Below are positions 50,330-59,910 of a stretch of 64,000 nt of DNA, piece after piece (the first letter of the stretch is position 1; each line of letters opens with the position of its first letter). Position numbers and translations under genes: made by a program. The notes beneath the pieces were generated by a model that was not told where the DNA came from, searched no databases, and saw only the letters and a list, made by a program, of their open reading frames with translations. The DNA is from Acidimicrobiia bacterium (GTDB lineage Bacteria > Actinomycetota > Acidimicrobiia > Spongiisociales > Spongiisociaceae). Location: positions 1 to 64,000 of the forward strand of contig WTGI01000067.1 in the NCBI GenBank assembly GCA_011523635.1, given 5' to 3'.

Positions 50330-51805
50330 GTGATCCGCACCGGCGCCCAGTACATCGAGGGTCTCGAGGCCCCCCGCGAAGCCTACGTCGACGGCGAACG
50401 GGTCGAGGACGTGACCAAGTTCCCCGCGTTCCGCCGTCCGATCGAGTCGTACGCCCGGGTCTACGACATGAAGCACATGGACGAGTTCCAGGACCGCATG
50501 ACCTACGTGGAGGACGGGGAGCGGTTCGATCTCAGCTTCCTCGTTCCCAAGACCCACGACCAGTTGCGCGCCAAGGGCCTGGCGTACAAGACCTTCTCGG
50601 AGGCGTCCTACGGGTGTCTCGGTCGGGGGCCCGAGTCGATGGCCGCCCTGGTGGCGGGCCTGAGCGTCAGCGCCGACTGGTTCGACCAGTTCGAGAAGGG
50701 CGGGTCGCAGCGGATCACCGACTACTACAACCACGTCAAGGACAATGACCTCTTCGTCACCCACGCCCTCGGCAATCCGCAGTCGGACCGCTCCAAGCCC
50801 TCCCACCAGCAGGAGAACCCCTACCTGCACCTGCGCATCAAGGAGAAGACCTCCAAGGGTCTGGTGGTCCGGGGCGCCAAGCAGTTGGCCACCGCGGCGC
50901 CCTTCGCCGACGAGGTGCTCGTGTTTCCCAACGGGCGCCAGTTCGTGCCCGGCGACGAGGCCTACTGCCTGTGCTTCAGCATCCCCACCACCACCCCCGG
51001 CCTCAAGCTGCTCTGCCGGGAACCGCTGGTGAAGGACGACCGGCTCAACGTCTACGACTCGCCCCTCAGCTCGCGCTACGAGGAGATCGACGCGCTCCTG
51101 GTCTTCGACGACGTGCTGGTCCCGTGGGACCGGGTCTTCTTCCACAGCAGCAAGGAGGCGGCCAACAACATGCGGTTCATGACCGCGGTGGCCGCCTTCT
51201 CGGGCCACCTGTCGATCCAGAGGGCCATCGTGCGCTCCGGTCTGACGGTGGCGGTGGCCATGGCCCAGTGCGCCTCCGTCAAGACCAACGTGTTCCCCAA
51301 CGTGGGCGAGCTGCTGGGGCGGATCGCCGCCATGCACAAGGCCGCCGAGGCATTGCTGTTCAGGGCTGAGGAGGAGCCACGGGTCGGGGACGACGGGGTC
51401 TACTACCTGAACGCCGACGCCCTCACGGCCCACGGCCTGCTCTTCCCCGACTTCTACAACACCATGCTGGAGACCATCAAGCGGACCGGGGCGGCCGGGC
51501 TGATGCTCACCCCCACAGCAGGTGAGTTCCGGGGCGAGGTGGCCGAGTTCGCCAACACCTACTTCGCAGGCGCCGACAACATGCCCGGCGAGGAGCGGGT
51601 GCAGATCGCCAAGCTGGCGTGGGAGCTGGCCGGGGGTCCCATCGGCCAGCGCCTCGCCCACTACGAGCGTTTCTACATCGGCGAGCCCATGTTCGTGGCC
51701 TCCTTCTTCGCCCGGGCGGTCCAGATGGGCGACGGCCAGGCCCTGCTCGACCGCCTGATCGAGGAAGGTCGCAGGTACCTGGACGAGGGCCCCTTCGGGC
51801 TGTGA
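50330..51805 (+). CDS. 4-hydroxyphenylacetate 3-hydroxylase family monooxygenase (HpaB-like)
   Basis: FADH2-using phenol hydroxylase of the HpaB/4-hydroxybutyryl-CoA dehydratase fold, 491 aa. It opens RTGAQYIEGLEAPREAYVDG, and has YDSPLSSRYEEIDALLVFDD and VLVPWDRVFF, family hallmarks that shape the flavin site. No dehydratase iron-sulfur ligand set is obvious, so monooxygenase is preferred. GTG start with AGGAGG 11 nt upstream. The flavin reductase gene follows at once, as expected for a two-component enzyme. It probably makes a catechol-type substrate for the LigB dioxygenase downstream. Confidence 0.9.
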   Translation: MIRTGAQYIEGLEAPREAYVDGERVEDVTKFPAFRRPIESYARVYDMKHMDEFQDRMTYVEDGERFDLSFLVPKTHDQLRAKGLAYKTFSEASYGCLGRGPESMAALVAGLSVSADWFDQFEKGGSQRITDYYNHVKDNDLFVTHALGNPQSDRSKPSHQQENPYLHLRIKEKTSKGLVVRGAKQLATAAPFADEVLVFPNGRQFVPGDEAYCLCFSIPTTTPGLKLLCREPLVKDDRLNVYDSPLSSRYEEIDALLVFDDVLVPWDRVFFHSSKEAANNMRFMTAVAAFSGHLSIQRAIVRSGLTVAVAMAQCASVKTNVFPNVGELLGRIAAMHKAAEALLFRAEEEPRVGDDGVYYLNADALTAHGLLFPDFYNTMLETIKRTGAAGLMLTPTAGEFRGEVAEFANTYFAGADNMPGEERVQIAKLAWELAGGPIGQRLAHYERFYIGEPMFVASFFARAVQMGDGQALLDRLIEEGRRYLDEGPFGL

Positions 51806-51821
51806 GCCTGCCGGACGGTCC

Positions 51822-52415
51822 ATGAACGGCATGAATCCGGCCCTGCAGACGGACGCCCGGCTCACGGCGCTCGACGCCGCCGACCCGCGCGCTTACCGGG
51901 ACACGATGGGCCTGTTCGCCACCGGGGTAACGGTCATCACGATGGCGTCCGGCGACGAGTACCACGGGATGACGGCGAACGCGGTCATGTCCGTGTCCCT
52001 GACGCCCCCTCTGGTGGCCGTGTCGATCGCCCTCGACACCTTCAGCAACCGGTTCATAAGGAAGGCGCGAGGGTTCTCGGTGAACATCCTCGGACAGGAC
52101 GACGTGGGCGTGGCGCTCGGATTCGCCCGCCCGGCGGCCCGGGGGAAGGAGCTGTTCGGAGAGGAAATCGTGCTCGGGCCGACGGGCGACCCCGTTCTCG
52201 AGGGCTCCATCGGCCACGTGGGTTGCTCGCTGCGGTCGGTCTACGAGGAGGGGGACCACGCGATCGTCGTCGGCCACGTCGATGCCCTGCTACGGGACGA
52301 ACGGTCGCCCCGCCCGCTCGTGTTCTACGGGGGTCGCTTCTCGTCGACGACCTGCCATGCGTGCGTGGTGGACGGCGATCTGACCGAAGTACTCCACTCG
52401 CTGCACCTGGTCTGA
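51822..52415 (+). CDS. Flavin reductase (HpaC-like)
   Basis: A 197-aa FMN/FAD reductase. It has YRDTMGLFATGVTVITMAS, GMTANAVMSVSLTPPLVAVS, and RGFSVNILGQDD, all standard for the HpaC split-barrel family. It lies 16 bp after the HpaB-like gene and supplies reduced flavin to it using NAD(P)H. The last ~25 residues (CHACVVDGDLTEVLHSLH) extend slightly beyond the usual end. Confidence 0.92.
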   Translation: MNGMNPALQTDARLTALDAADPRAYRDTMGLFATGVTVITMASGDEYHGMTANAVMSVSLTPPLVAVSIALDTFSNRFIRKARGFSVNILGQDDVGVALGFARPAARGKELFGEEIVLGPTGDPVLEGSIGHVGCSLRSVYEEGDHAIVVGHVDALLRDERSPRPLVFYGGRFSSTTCHACVVDGDLTEVLHSLHLV

Positions 52416-52520
52416 AGGGGGTGTGATGGTCACAGCTGAGACGATCGGCGGCAGGCGTTCCACCGGGTGTCCACCGATAAGATCATCCGGCGGCGTAGCG
52501 GCACGACAGGAGAGCTAGAG

Positions 52521-53504
52521 ATGGCGGAACTGGTACTGGGACTCGGTGTCTCGCACACTCCCCAGATGAGCATGTCCAGCGACCATTGGGCGGAGTACGC
52601 GTCGAGGGACGCCACCGCCTTCCCCCTGATCTGGAAGCGCGAGCGGTGGGACTACCAGGACCTGGTGGAGGCGCGGGCCTCCGAGGGTGTCGCCGAGCAG
52701 GTCAACGACGAGGTGTGGGCCGAGAAGTACGAGCGGATCAACGCCGGGGTGGCTCGCCTGGCGGCCGCTCTGGCCGAGGCTCGGCCCGACGTGGTGGTGA
52801 TCGTGGGGGACGACCACCACGAGCTCTTCTCAGAGCAGAGCATGCCCACCATCGCCGTCTACTGGGGGGAGACCATCGATGCCTTCCCGCCCGAGTGGAT
52901 CTTCCCGGCGGTGGAACCCGCCGCGTGGGCACTGTTCGGGGAACGGCCCGAGACCTACCCGTGCGACTCCGAACTGGGAAAGTTCCTGATCACCGACCTC
53001 AACCGCCGCGGCTTCGACGTGGCCCAGGTGAACGCGGCCCCCGAGGGGCAGTCTGCAGGCCATCCCTTCATCGCCATCCGCAACCGCCTGATGGACCGTG
53101 ACCGGGATCCGATCCCCATGGTCCCGGTGGTCCTGAACACCTACTTCCCGCCCAACACCCCCACGCCTGTCCGGTGCTGGGAGCTCGGCAAGGCGTTGGC
53201 GGCGTCCATCGCCGCCTACCCGGAGGACATCCGGGTGGCTGTGGTGGCCTCGGGGGGGCTGAGCCACTTCGTCATCGACGAGTCGATAGACCGCCGCATG
53301 CTCGAGGCCGTGGCGTCGGGGGACGAACGGCGGATCGCCGAGCTCGAGGCCGAGGACTTCGTGTCCGGGACGTCCGAGGGTCTGTGCTGGATCGCGGTCG
53401 GCGGCGCCTGCGAGAGCCTCGACATGGAACTGGTGGCCTACGTACCCGGCTACCGCACCGAGGCGGGCACCGGCACCGCCATGTGCGCCACCATCTGGAG
53501 CTGA
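52521..53504 (+). CDS. Class III extradiol ring-cleavage dioxygenase (LigB-like)
   Basis: LigB-family Fe(II) extradiol dioxygenase of 327 aa, opening the ring of a catechol-type compound. LGVSHTPQM carries the first iron His, VVIVGDDHHELF the second region, and GGLSHFVIDESID the catalytic His. The ATG at 52521 follows AGGAGAG; an in-frame start 18 codons earlier lacks this. No LigA-type small subunit is adjacent, as in single-chain gallate or homoprotocatechuate relatives. The next gene encodes a GalB-like hydratase, which suggests gallate- or protocatechuate-like flux. Confidence 0.9.
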   Translation: MAELVLGLGVSHTPQMSMSSDHWAEYASRDATAFPLIWKRERWDYQDLVEARASEGVAEQVNDEVWAEKYERINAGVARLAAALAEARPDVVVIVGDDHHELFSEQSMPTIAVYWGETIDAFPPEWIFPAVEPAAWALFGERPETYPCDSELGKFLITDLNRRGFDVAQVNAAPEGQSAGHPFIAIRNRLMDRDRDPIPMVPVVLNTYFPPNTPTPVRCWELGKALAASIAAYPEDIRVAVVASGGLSHFVIDESIDRRMLEAVASGDERRIAELEAEDFVSGTSEGLCWIAVGGACESLDMELVAYVPGYRTEAGTGTAMCATIWS

Positions 53505-53507
53505 TCC

Positions 53508-54224
53508 GTGGCCCGTTCGATGCTGGTGATCAGTGCCCATGCCGCCGACTTCGTGTGGCGGGCCTCGGGGGCTGTCGCCATGCACACCGGCGCCGGCGGG
53601 AGGGCCACCGTGGTCTCCCTCTCCTACGGGGAGCGCGGTGAGTCCGGCGCCCTGTGGAGCCGGCCCGGCCAGACGCTGGAGGCGGTGAGGCGGATAAGGA
53701 GGGAGGAGGCCGTCGCGGCCGCTTCCATCCTCGATGCCGATTTCGTGGCCCTCGACCTGGGCGACTACCCGCTGGTGATCGACGAGCAGGCCACGCAGCG
53801 CCTGGTGGACCTCTTCATCGAGACCGTGCCCGACGTGGTGCTGATCCATGCGCCGAAGGATCCCTTCAATCCGGACCACCCGGTCGCCTCCCAGGCGTCG
53901 CAGCGGGTCCGGCTGCTCGCCATGGGCGCGGGCGGGGTCCCCGCCGCGTTCCCGACCATCCCCCCGCCGGCCATGTACGCGTTCGAGCCCCATCAGCCCG
54001 ACCTGTGCGACTTCAAACCCGACACCTTCGTCGACATCACCCCGGTGTGGCCCGTCAAGGCCAAGGCCCTGGAGGCGATGGGCGCCCAGACGTACCTGCG
54101 GGACCACTACACGGAGCGGGCCCGGCAGCGGGCCTTCCAGGCTTGCTACATCGGCGCCGGCCCGGACGTGGAGTACGTGGAGGCCTTCCAGCGCCTGACG
54201 CCCGAGATGAGGGGCTCCCTGTGA
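53508..54224 (+). CDS. PIG-L family hydratase, GalB-like (4-oxalomesaconate hydratase)
   Basis: A 238-aa PIG-L/LmbE-fold protein. Instead of the deacetylase AHPDD motif it reads VISAHAADFVWRASG, as in GalB, the 4-oxalomesaconate hydratase of gallate degradation. Other shared blocks are SYGERGESGALW and LIHAPKDPFNPDHPVAS. GTG start 3 bp after the dioxygenase gene. Its stop overlaps hyuA (GTGA). It most likely hydrates the ring-cleavage product. It would then duplicate the role of the LigJ-like gene at 49114, unless the two act on different intermediates. Confidence 0.84.
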   Translation: MARSMLVISAHAADFVWRASGAVAMHTGAGGRATVVSLSYGERGESGALWSRPGQTLEAVRRIRREEAVAAASILDADFVALDLGDYPLVIDEQATQRLVDLFIETVPDVVLIHAPKDPFNPDHPVASQASQRVRLLAMGAGGVPAAFPTIPPPAMYAFEPHQPDLCDFKPDTFVDITPVWPVKAKALEAMGAQTYLRDHYTERARQRAFQACYIGAGPDVEYVEAFQRLTPEMRGSL

Positions 54225-56260
54225 GCGGACCCGCCGCCGATCCGGGTGTGCGCGTCGCCGTCGACATCGGCGGCACCTTCACCGACGCCGTCGCCACCTG
54301 GCCCGACGGTAGGACCGAGAGCGCCAAGACGCTCTCCATCGCCGGTGCCCAGGATGCCGGGGTCATGCAGGCTGTCTCCCTGATGGACGTATCTCTTCCC
54401 GAGGTGAGGGACTTCATCCACGGGACCACCACCGCCCTGAACGCACTGCTCCAGCGCAACGGGGCCTCGATGGCGCTGGTGGTCACAGGCGGGTTCCGCG
54501 ACGTGTACGAGATCGGACGGGCCAGCCGGCCCGAGATGTACAACATCCACTACCGGCGCCCCGAGATGCTCCTCCGGCGCCGGGACATCTTCGAGGTCGA
54601 GGAGCGGACCCTGGCCGACGGGACGGTCCGCACCTCGCTGGACAGCACCGGGATCCGTGAACTGGCCGAGCAGTTGCGGGGGCGCTACGAGTCGGTGGCG
54701 GTCTGCTTCATCCACTCGTTCCGGTGGCCCGCTCACGAGCAGGAGGCCGCCGCCATCCTGCGGGAAGCCCTTCCCGGCGCCAGCGTGGTGGCCTCTCACG
54801 AGGTCACGGCCGAATGGAGGGAGTACGAGCGCTGGTCCACCACCCTGGTGTCCGCCTATGTGACCCCACGGATCAGGGACTACCTGGAGGCGTTGGAGTT
54901 GCGCCTGGCCGAAGGCGGGCTCAGGTCGCCGCTGCACGTGATGCAGTCGAACGGTGGGGTGATGACCGCCCAGACCGGGCTCCGTAGAGCCGCCCAGACC
55001 TTGTTCTCCGGGCCCGTGGGCGGCACGGTGGCTTCGGAGGCCATCGGCGGGGCCATCGAGTCGGACCAGTTGATCTGTGTCGACATGGGCGGAACCTCCT
55101 TCGATGTCTCGCTGGTGGTCGACGGCCGCGCCGACATCGAGAGCGAGGTGGAGATAGAGGGCCACCCGGTGCTCACCCCTTCGGTGGCCATCCACTCTCT
55201 GGGCGCCGGCGGGGGATCCAAAATCTGGGTCGAGGCGGGAGGTCTCCGGGTGGGACCGGCGTCGGCCGGCGCCATGCCCGGCCCGGCCTGCTACGGGCAC
55301 GGCGGGGTGAGCGCAACCATCACCGACGCCAATGCACTGCTCGGGCGGATTCCCGAGATAGCCAGGTTCGCCGGTGCGCTCGAGTTGGACCTCGAGGCGG
55401 CCGAGGCCGCTCTGGAGAAGGTCGCGGCCGAACTGGGACTCGATGCCCGCGAGCTGGCGCTGGGCGCCATAGAGGTCGTCAACGCCATGATGGCCGACGG
55501 CATCCGCGAGCTCACCGTGGGGCGGGGTATCGACCCTCGTGACTTCGACCTGCTGGCCTTCGGTGGGGCAGGGCCGCTCCATGCCGCCGCCCTGGCCGAG
55601 GAGATGGGCATGTCGCGGGTGATCGTGCCCCATGCTCCGGGGGTCCTGTCGGCATGGGGGATGCTCCAGGCGGACGTGCGCCACGACCTGGCGCGGTCGC
55701 TCTACGGACGCTTCGATTCCCTCGACCACGCCGCGGTCGGGTCCGCCTTCGAGGACCTGCGGACCGAAGGCCGGGAGTTGCTCGCGGAGGATGGGGTCGA
55801 GGTATCCGACATGGACTTCCGGCCCTCTGTGGACCTGCGCTACTTCGGGCAGGAGTACACGCTGACCGTGCCCATCCACGATGCTCTGGGGCTCGATGAC
55901 CCGGCCCGGGTGGCCGCCGACTTCCATGCCGCCTACCAGGCCAGGTACGGGCACTCCAACCCGGGGGAGACCGTGGAGCTCGTGAGCGTGCGCATCTCGG
56001 CGGTCGGCCTGCGCCGCCCGGCCGATCTTCCCCTCCTGCCCGGATCGTCTCCCGCCCGGGCTTTGACCACCCTTCCGGCCGACTTCGGAAACGGACCGGA
56101 GCCGACGGACGTGTACCGGCGGGCCGGCATCGGCCGCAACCAGGAGATCGACGGTCCCGCCATCGTGCTGGAATCGGGTTGCACCACGCTGGTGCCGCCC
56201 GGATGGCGGGCCACCACGTCGGAGCGGGGCCACCTGCTGATGGAGCGGGGCGGCAGCTGA
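54221..56260 (+). CDS. hyuA: Hydantoinase/oxoprolinase subunit A (HyuA)
   Basis: ATP-dependent hydantoinase A subunit, 679 aa, full length. The two actin-fold phosphate loops are RVAVDIGGTFTDAVATW and ICVDMGGTSFDVSLVVD. FIHGTTTALNALLQRNGA and PVGGTVASEAIGG are also family standards. I chose the GTG at 54221 because it overlaps the GalB-like stop; an open frame further 5' is shadow. With HyuB it hydrolyses a cyclic amide or carboxylates a ketone in an ATP-dependent way. Here it may act on a lactam- or imide-type catabolite. Confidence 0.92.
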   Translation: MSGPAADPGVRVAVDIGGTFTDAVATWPDGRTESAKTLSIAGAQDAGVMQAVSLMDVSLPEVRDFIHGTTTALNALLQRNGASMALVVTGGFRDVYEIGRASRPEMYNIHYRRPEMLLRRRDIFEVEERTLADGTVRTSLDSTGIRELAEQLRGRYESVAVCFIHSFRWPAHEQEAAAILREALPGASVVASHEVTAEWREYERWSTTLVSAYVTPRIRDYLEALELRLAEGGLRSPLHVMQSNGGVMTAQTGLRRAAQTLFSGPVGGTVASEAIGGAIESDQLICVDMGGTSFDVSLVVDGRADIESEVEIEGHPVLTPSVAIHSLGAGGGSKIWVEAGGLRVGPASAGAMPGPACYGHGGVSATITDANALLGRIPEIARFAGALELDLEAAEAALEKVAAELGLDARELALGAIEVVNAMMADGIRELTVGRGIDPRDFDLLAFGGAGPLHAAALAEEMGMSRVIVPHAPGVLSAWGMLQADVRHDLARSLYGRFDSLDHAAVGSAFEDLRTEGRELLAEDGVEVSDMDFRPSVDLRYFGQEYTLTVPIHDALGLDDPARVAADFHAAYQARYGHSNPGETVELVSVRISAVGLRRPADLPLLPGSSPARALTTLPADFGNGPEPTDVYRRAGIGRNQEIDGPAIVLESGCTTLVPPGWRATTSERGHLLMERGGS

Positions 56261-57957
56261 TGGAACGCGGGACGGAACTCCTCGGCGGCCCGGCCGGTTC
56301 CCCCGATCGGGAGCTGGTCGATCCGGTGACCACCGAGGTCATCCGCAACGCCTTCCTGTCGATCGCCCGCCAGATGAACAAGAACCTGTTCAGGTCCGCC
56401 TACACCCCGATCATCTACGAGATGAAGGACTGCTCGGTGGGCATCTTCGACCGCCGGGGCCGCCTGCTGGGCCAGTCGCCGGGCCTCCCGATGTTCCTCG
56501 GCAACCTGGAGTTGGGTATCAAGGTCACCACGGAGTTCCTGGGCGGGCCGGAGGGTTACGTGCCCGGCGACGTGTACATGGTCAATGACCCGTACCTGGT
56601 GGGTAGCCACACGTACGACGTCAACATCTTCTCGCCGGTATTCCTAGAGGACCGGCTGATCGGTTTCGGGGCCACCAAGGCTCATTGGCTGGACATCGGG
56701 GCCAAGGAGGCGGGCCGGCCGGTGGACACCACCGAGATCTACCAGGAGGGCTACCGCTTCGGCCCCACGGCCGTGTACCGGGCGGGCGAGCCCGTGCGGG
56801 AGGTCATCGACTACATAACCCGCAACAGCCGCCTGCCCCGCTCGGTCTGGGGCGACCTCCATGCCCAGATCGCCGCCTGCCGCACTGGCGAGCACCAGCT
56901 GGTGGCCCTGCACGAGCGCTTCGGGACCGAGACCGTGGAGCGGGCCGCCGACCAGATCTTCGCCCAGTGCGAACACCTGGACCGCGAGGCGGTGCAGGCC
57001 ATTCCCGACGGTGTCTACCGGGCCGCCGCCCACATGGACTCCGGAGGACCCGGTCTCCCGCCGGTCGACGTGTGCGTGGCGGTGCGGATCGAGGGTGACC
57101 GGATGACCATCGACCTCGACGGGTCGAGCGGTCCGACGCACGGGCCGGTCAACTCGCCGATGCCCGGAACCCTCGCCGGGGCGCGTCTCGCCTACAAGTG
57201 CCTCATCAACCCCGACGTGCCGGTGACGGGCGGGACCTTCCGGAATCTGGAGGTCGCGGCGCCCGAGAACACCGTGTTCAACGTCTCCGAGCCCCACGGG
57301 ACCATCTACTACTACCCGCCCCTAGGTCTGATGATCGACCTCGTCATCAGGGCGCTGGCCGACGTGCTTCCCGACGAGGTGGTGGCGGGCCAGACGGCCG
57401 ACCCGATGAACGTCACCTTCGTGGGGCGCCGCGAGGACGGCTCGCAGTTCGTCACCGCCGACGCCACCGCGGTCGGTTGGGGCGCATCATCCCGGTCCGA
57501 CGGCGCCAACGGGATGATCAACTACGGCGCCGGGGACCTCAAGAACATCCCGGTGGAGGTGGTGGAGACCAAGTACCCCCTGATGGTCCGGCGCTACGGC
57601 CTCAGGGAGGATTCGGGCGGTAGGGGCAAGCACCGCGGAGGGCTCGGGATCGTCCGCGAGTACGAGACCCTGGCTGACGGGATGAACCTGACCCTGTGGC
57701 TGGAGCGGTCGCAGGTGCCGGCCTGGGGACTGCACGGAGGGCGCCCCGGCCAGGCCACCACGGGCACGCTGACGGTCGGCGGCACGTCCGAGACGGTCCT
57801 CAAGACGCCGCCGCGCCGGCTTCCGGTTCACAGCGTGCTGGTGGTGGAGACCGGTGGGGGCGGGGGTTACGGGGATCCGTCCAAGCGCGATCCGGAGGCG
57901 GTGGCGGACGACCTCACCGACGGCTATTTCTCATCCTGGATGGATGTGCAAGAATGA
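56260..57957 (+). CDS. hyuB: Hydantoinase/oxoprolinase subunit B (HyuB)
   Basis: Partner of HyuA, 565 aa. It has DPVTTEVIRNAFLSIARQMN, the metal-site region VNDPYLVGSHTYDVNIFSP, VNSPMPGTLAG, and GGRGKHRGGLGIVREYE, all HyuB hallmarks. The ATG overlaps the HyuA stop by one base (TGATG). An ABC peptide-type transporter follows, so uptake and hydrolysis of the same N-containing substrate are plausible. Confidence 0.92.
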   Translation: MERGTELLGGPAGSPDRELVDPVTTEVIRNAFLSIARQMNKNLFRSAYTPIIYEMKDCSVGIFDRRGRLLGQSPGLPMFLGNLELGIKVTTEFLGGPEGYVPGDVYMVNDPYLVGSHTYDVNIFSPVFLEDRLIGFGATKAHWLDIGAKEAGRPVDTTEIYQEGYRFGPTAVYRAGEPVREVIDYITRNSRLPRSVWGDLHAQIAACRTGEHQLVALHERFGTETVERAADQIFAQCEHLDREAVQAIPDGVYRAAAHMDSGGPGLPPVDVCVAVRIEGDRMTIDLDGSSGPTHGPVNSPMPGTLAGARLAYKCLINPDVPVTGGTFRNLEVAAPENTVFNVSEPHGTIYYYPPLGLMIDLVIRALADVLPDEVVAGQTADPMNVTFVGRREDGSQFVTADATAVGWGASSRSDGANGMINYGAGDLKNIPVEVVETKYPLMVRRYGLREDSGGRGKHRGGLGIVREYETLADGMNLTLWLERSQVPAWGLHGGRPGQATTGTLTVGGTSETVLKTPPRRLPVHSVLVVETGGGGGYGDPSKRDPEAVADDLTDGYFSSWMDVQE

Positions 57958-58077
57958 GCAGGCCGGACAGCTCGATGCGGCACCGACCCTGCCCGGATCC
58001 CTAGCAGGATCAAGAAAGCGGTACAGGACACCCCGCCGCGTCATTCGCGTCGGGCAATCGAACAGGGAGGACAGAAC

Positions 58078-59910
58078 ATGAAGATAGGCACTTACCGGCT
58101 CAGGCCTCTCAAGTGGGTGGCGATCCTGGCCGTGCTCGCCATGGTCGCCACGGCATGCGGCGGCGATGACGCGGACGAGGCGCCGGCTACCCAGGCGACC
58201 CAGGCACCCGCCACCGAGGCCACCCAGGCCGCGACCACCACCGAAGCCATGATGGAAGAGCCCGACGAGGAGATGGCCGAGGAGGACGCCACCGAGGAGA
58301 TGACCGAGGAGATGGACGAGGAGGAACCGGAGTCTGCTCTCGCTACGGAGGGCACCACCACCACCGTGGCGCCGGGACTGGTGCGGCCCCAGGTCCTCGA
58401 GGACATACCGTTCGTGTTCTCGAACATCGCCCAGACCGCCAGCCTCGACCCGGCCGTCGCCTGGTCGTCCGACGGAATGCTGTTCGTCCGCAGTGCCTAC
58501 GACACGCTGCTCGAGTACCCGCCCGGCTCCCAGCCGGCCATCGTCCAGCCTGCGCTGGCCAGCGAGTGGTCGACGGAGGACGGTCTCACCTATACCTTCA
58601 CCCTGCGTGACGACGTGAATTTCCACGACGGCAACCCCTTCGACTCCACCGACGTGGTGAAGAGCCTGGAGCGGATCCAGGCCATCGGTCAGGGTCCATC
58701 CACCCCGCTGCGGAACGTGGTCAGCTACGAGGCGACCGGGCCCTACGAGGTCCAGATCACCCTCGGCCAGCCCGACACGTTCTTCACCGGTCTGTTGCCG
58801 AAGGTGCCGATCGTCTCGGCCGAGGCCATCGAGGCCAACGCCACCGCCGACGATCCGTGGGCCGAAGCGTGGTTCGCCGAGAACGAAGCGGGCTCCGGTC
58901 CCTACGTGCTCGACACGCTGGCGGCGGACATGATCACGCTCAACGGATTCACCGACTACTGGCGGCCGTTCGAGCCGGGCACGCCCACGAGGGTCACCCT
59001 CCGGACCGACCCGGATGCCTCCACCGCCGTGCTCCTCATGTGCCAGGGCGAGGTCGACTCGATCGGTGGTATCGGCCCCGACCTCGTGGACCAGGCGGTC
59101 GCCTGCGATGGCGTCAAGGCGCTGATCCAGCCCCGCTTCGGGTTGGGGACGGTGGTCTTCAACCAGCTGGCGGACGGGCCGATCTCCGACGTGCGGGTTC
59201 GCAAGGCCATCGCGCTGGCCATCGACTATGACGGGTGGATCGCCTACCTCAATGGAAGGGCCGAGCCCACCACCGGGCCCCTGCCCCCCAACGCCGAGAT
59301 AGGACCGGTTCCCGACGTGATCCGCCAGGATCTCGACCAGGCCAAGGCGCTGCTGGCTGAGGCCGGTTATGGGGGCGGCGGTCCCGACAACATCCTGTTC
59401 ACCATCAGCTACGCAGGCCTCGCGTTCCTCTCCTACGAGGCGTTCTTCGGGACGCTGCTCACGGAGAACCTGAAGGAGCTCGGCATCGGCGTGGACGTGC
59501 AGCTGGTCGGATGGCCGGAGCTGGTCCAGCTGACCAAGAGCCCCGAAACGACCACCGACCTGGCGTACCTGATCCTCAACATGACGTCGACCGACCCGTC
59601 CACGGTGCTCAAGTCGGCGTACGTGACCGAGTCCTGGGCTGACCAGGGCGGCTACAACTGGGCCTACTACTCGAACGAGATGGTGGACGAGTTGACTGCC
59701 GGCGTGTCGGGCATCACCGACGATGAGGAGCGGGGTCTCGTCCTGCGTCAGATCTCGGACCAGATCATCGCCGACCAGGTGGCCATCTGGATGCCGCAGC
59801 CGATCATCTACCAGCCGGTTCTCGAGAAGTGGGACCTGCTCTTCGAGCCGCTCGACTTCGTGGTCCAGACCCGGTTCTTCCACGCTCGCAACACTGAAAT
59901 GGGCGGGTGA
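58078..59910 (+). CDS. ABC transporter substrate-binding lipoprotein (family 5, oligopeptide type)
   Basis: A 610-aa extracellular binding protein of the DppA/OppA family. The signal ends at a lipobox Cys in LAMVATACGGDD, followed by a long Glu/Thr-rich low-complexity linker (about residues 35-105, with repeats of EEM and TEE). The binding domain begins PFVFSNIAQTASLDP and has TYTFTLRDDVNFHDGNPF, the family signature. The linker is unusually long and acidic. The stop overlaps the permease gene by 4 nt. Confidence 0.93.
   Translation: MKIGTYRLRPLKWVAILAVLAMVATACGGDDADEAPATQATQAPATEATQAATTTEAMMEEPDEEMAEEDATEEMTEEMDEEEPESALATEGTTTTVAPGLVRPQVLEDIPFVFSNIAQTASLDPAVAWSSDGMLFVRSAYDTLLEYPPGSQPAIVQPALASEWSTEDGLTYTFTLRDDVNFHDGNPFDSTDVVKSLERIQAIGQGPSTPLRNVVSYEATGPYEVQITLGQPDTFFTGLLPKVPIVSAEAIEANATADDPWAEAWFAENEAGSGPYVLDTLAADMITLNGFTDYWRPFEPGTPTRVTLRTDPDASTAVLLMCQGEVDSIGGIGPDLVDQAVACDGVKALIQPRFGLGTVVFNQLADGPISDVRVRKAIALAIDYDGWIAYLNGRAEPTTGPLPPNAEIGPVPDVIRQDLDQAKALLAEAGYGGGGPDNILFTISYAGLAFLSYEAFFGTLLTENLKELGIGVDVQLVGWPELVQLTKSPETTTDLAYLILNMTSTDPSTVLKSAYVTESWADQGGYNWAYYSNEMVDELTAGVSGITDDEERGLVLRQISDQIIADQVAIWMPQPIIYQPVLEKWDLLFEPLDFVVQTRFFHARNTEMGG

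Noticed and set aside
53654-54220. Longer N-terminus for HyuA reading through the GalB-like gene
   Set aside because: The extra part is an out-of-frame shadow of the PIG-L gene; the GTG at 54221 overlapping its stop is the natural start.
54146-56233. Long open frame antisense to hyuA (about 695 codons)
   Set aside because: It mirrors hyuA codon structure, has low-complexity His/Gly/Gln-rich composition and no family motif. HyuA is certain on the plus strand.
57931-59883. Long open frame antisense to the peptide-binding lipoprotein gene
   Set aside because: Shadow of a high-GC gene; the protein would be rich in Gly, Val and His with no domain, and the plus-strand lipoprotein is clear.
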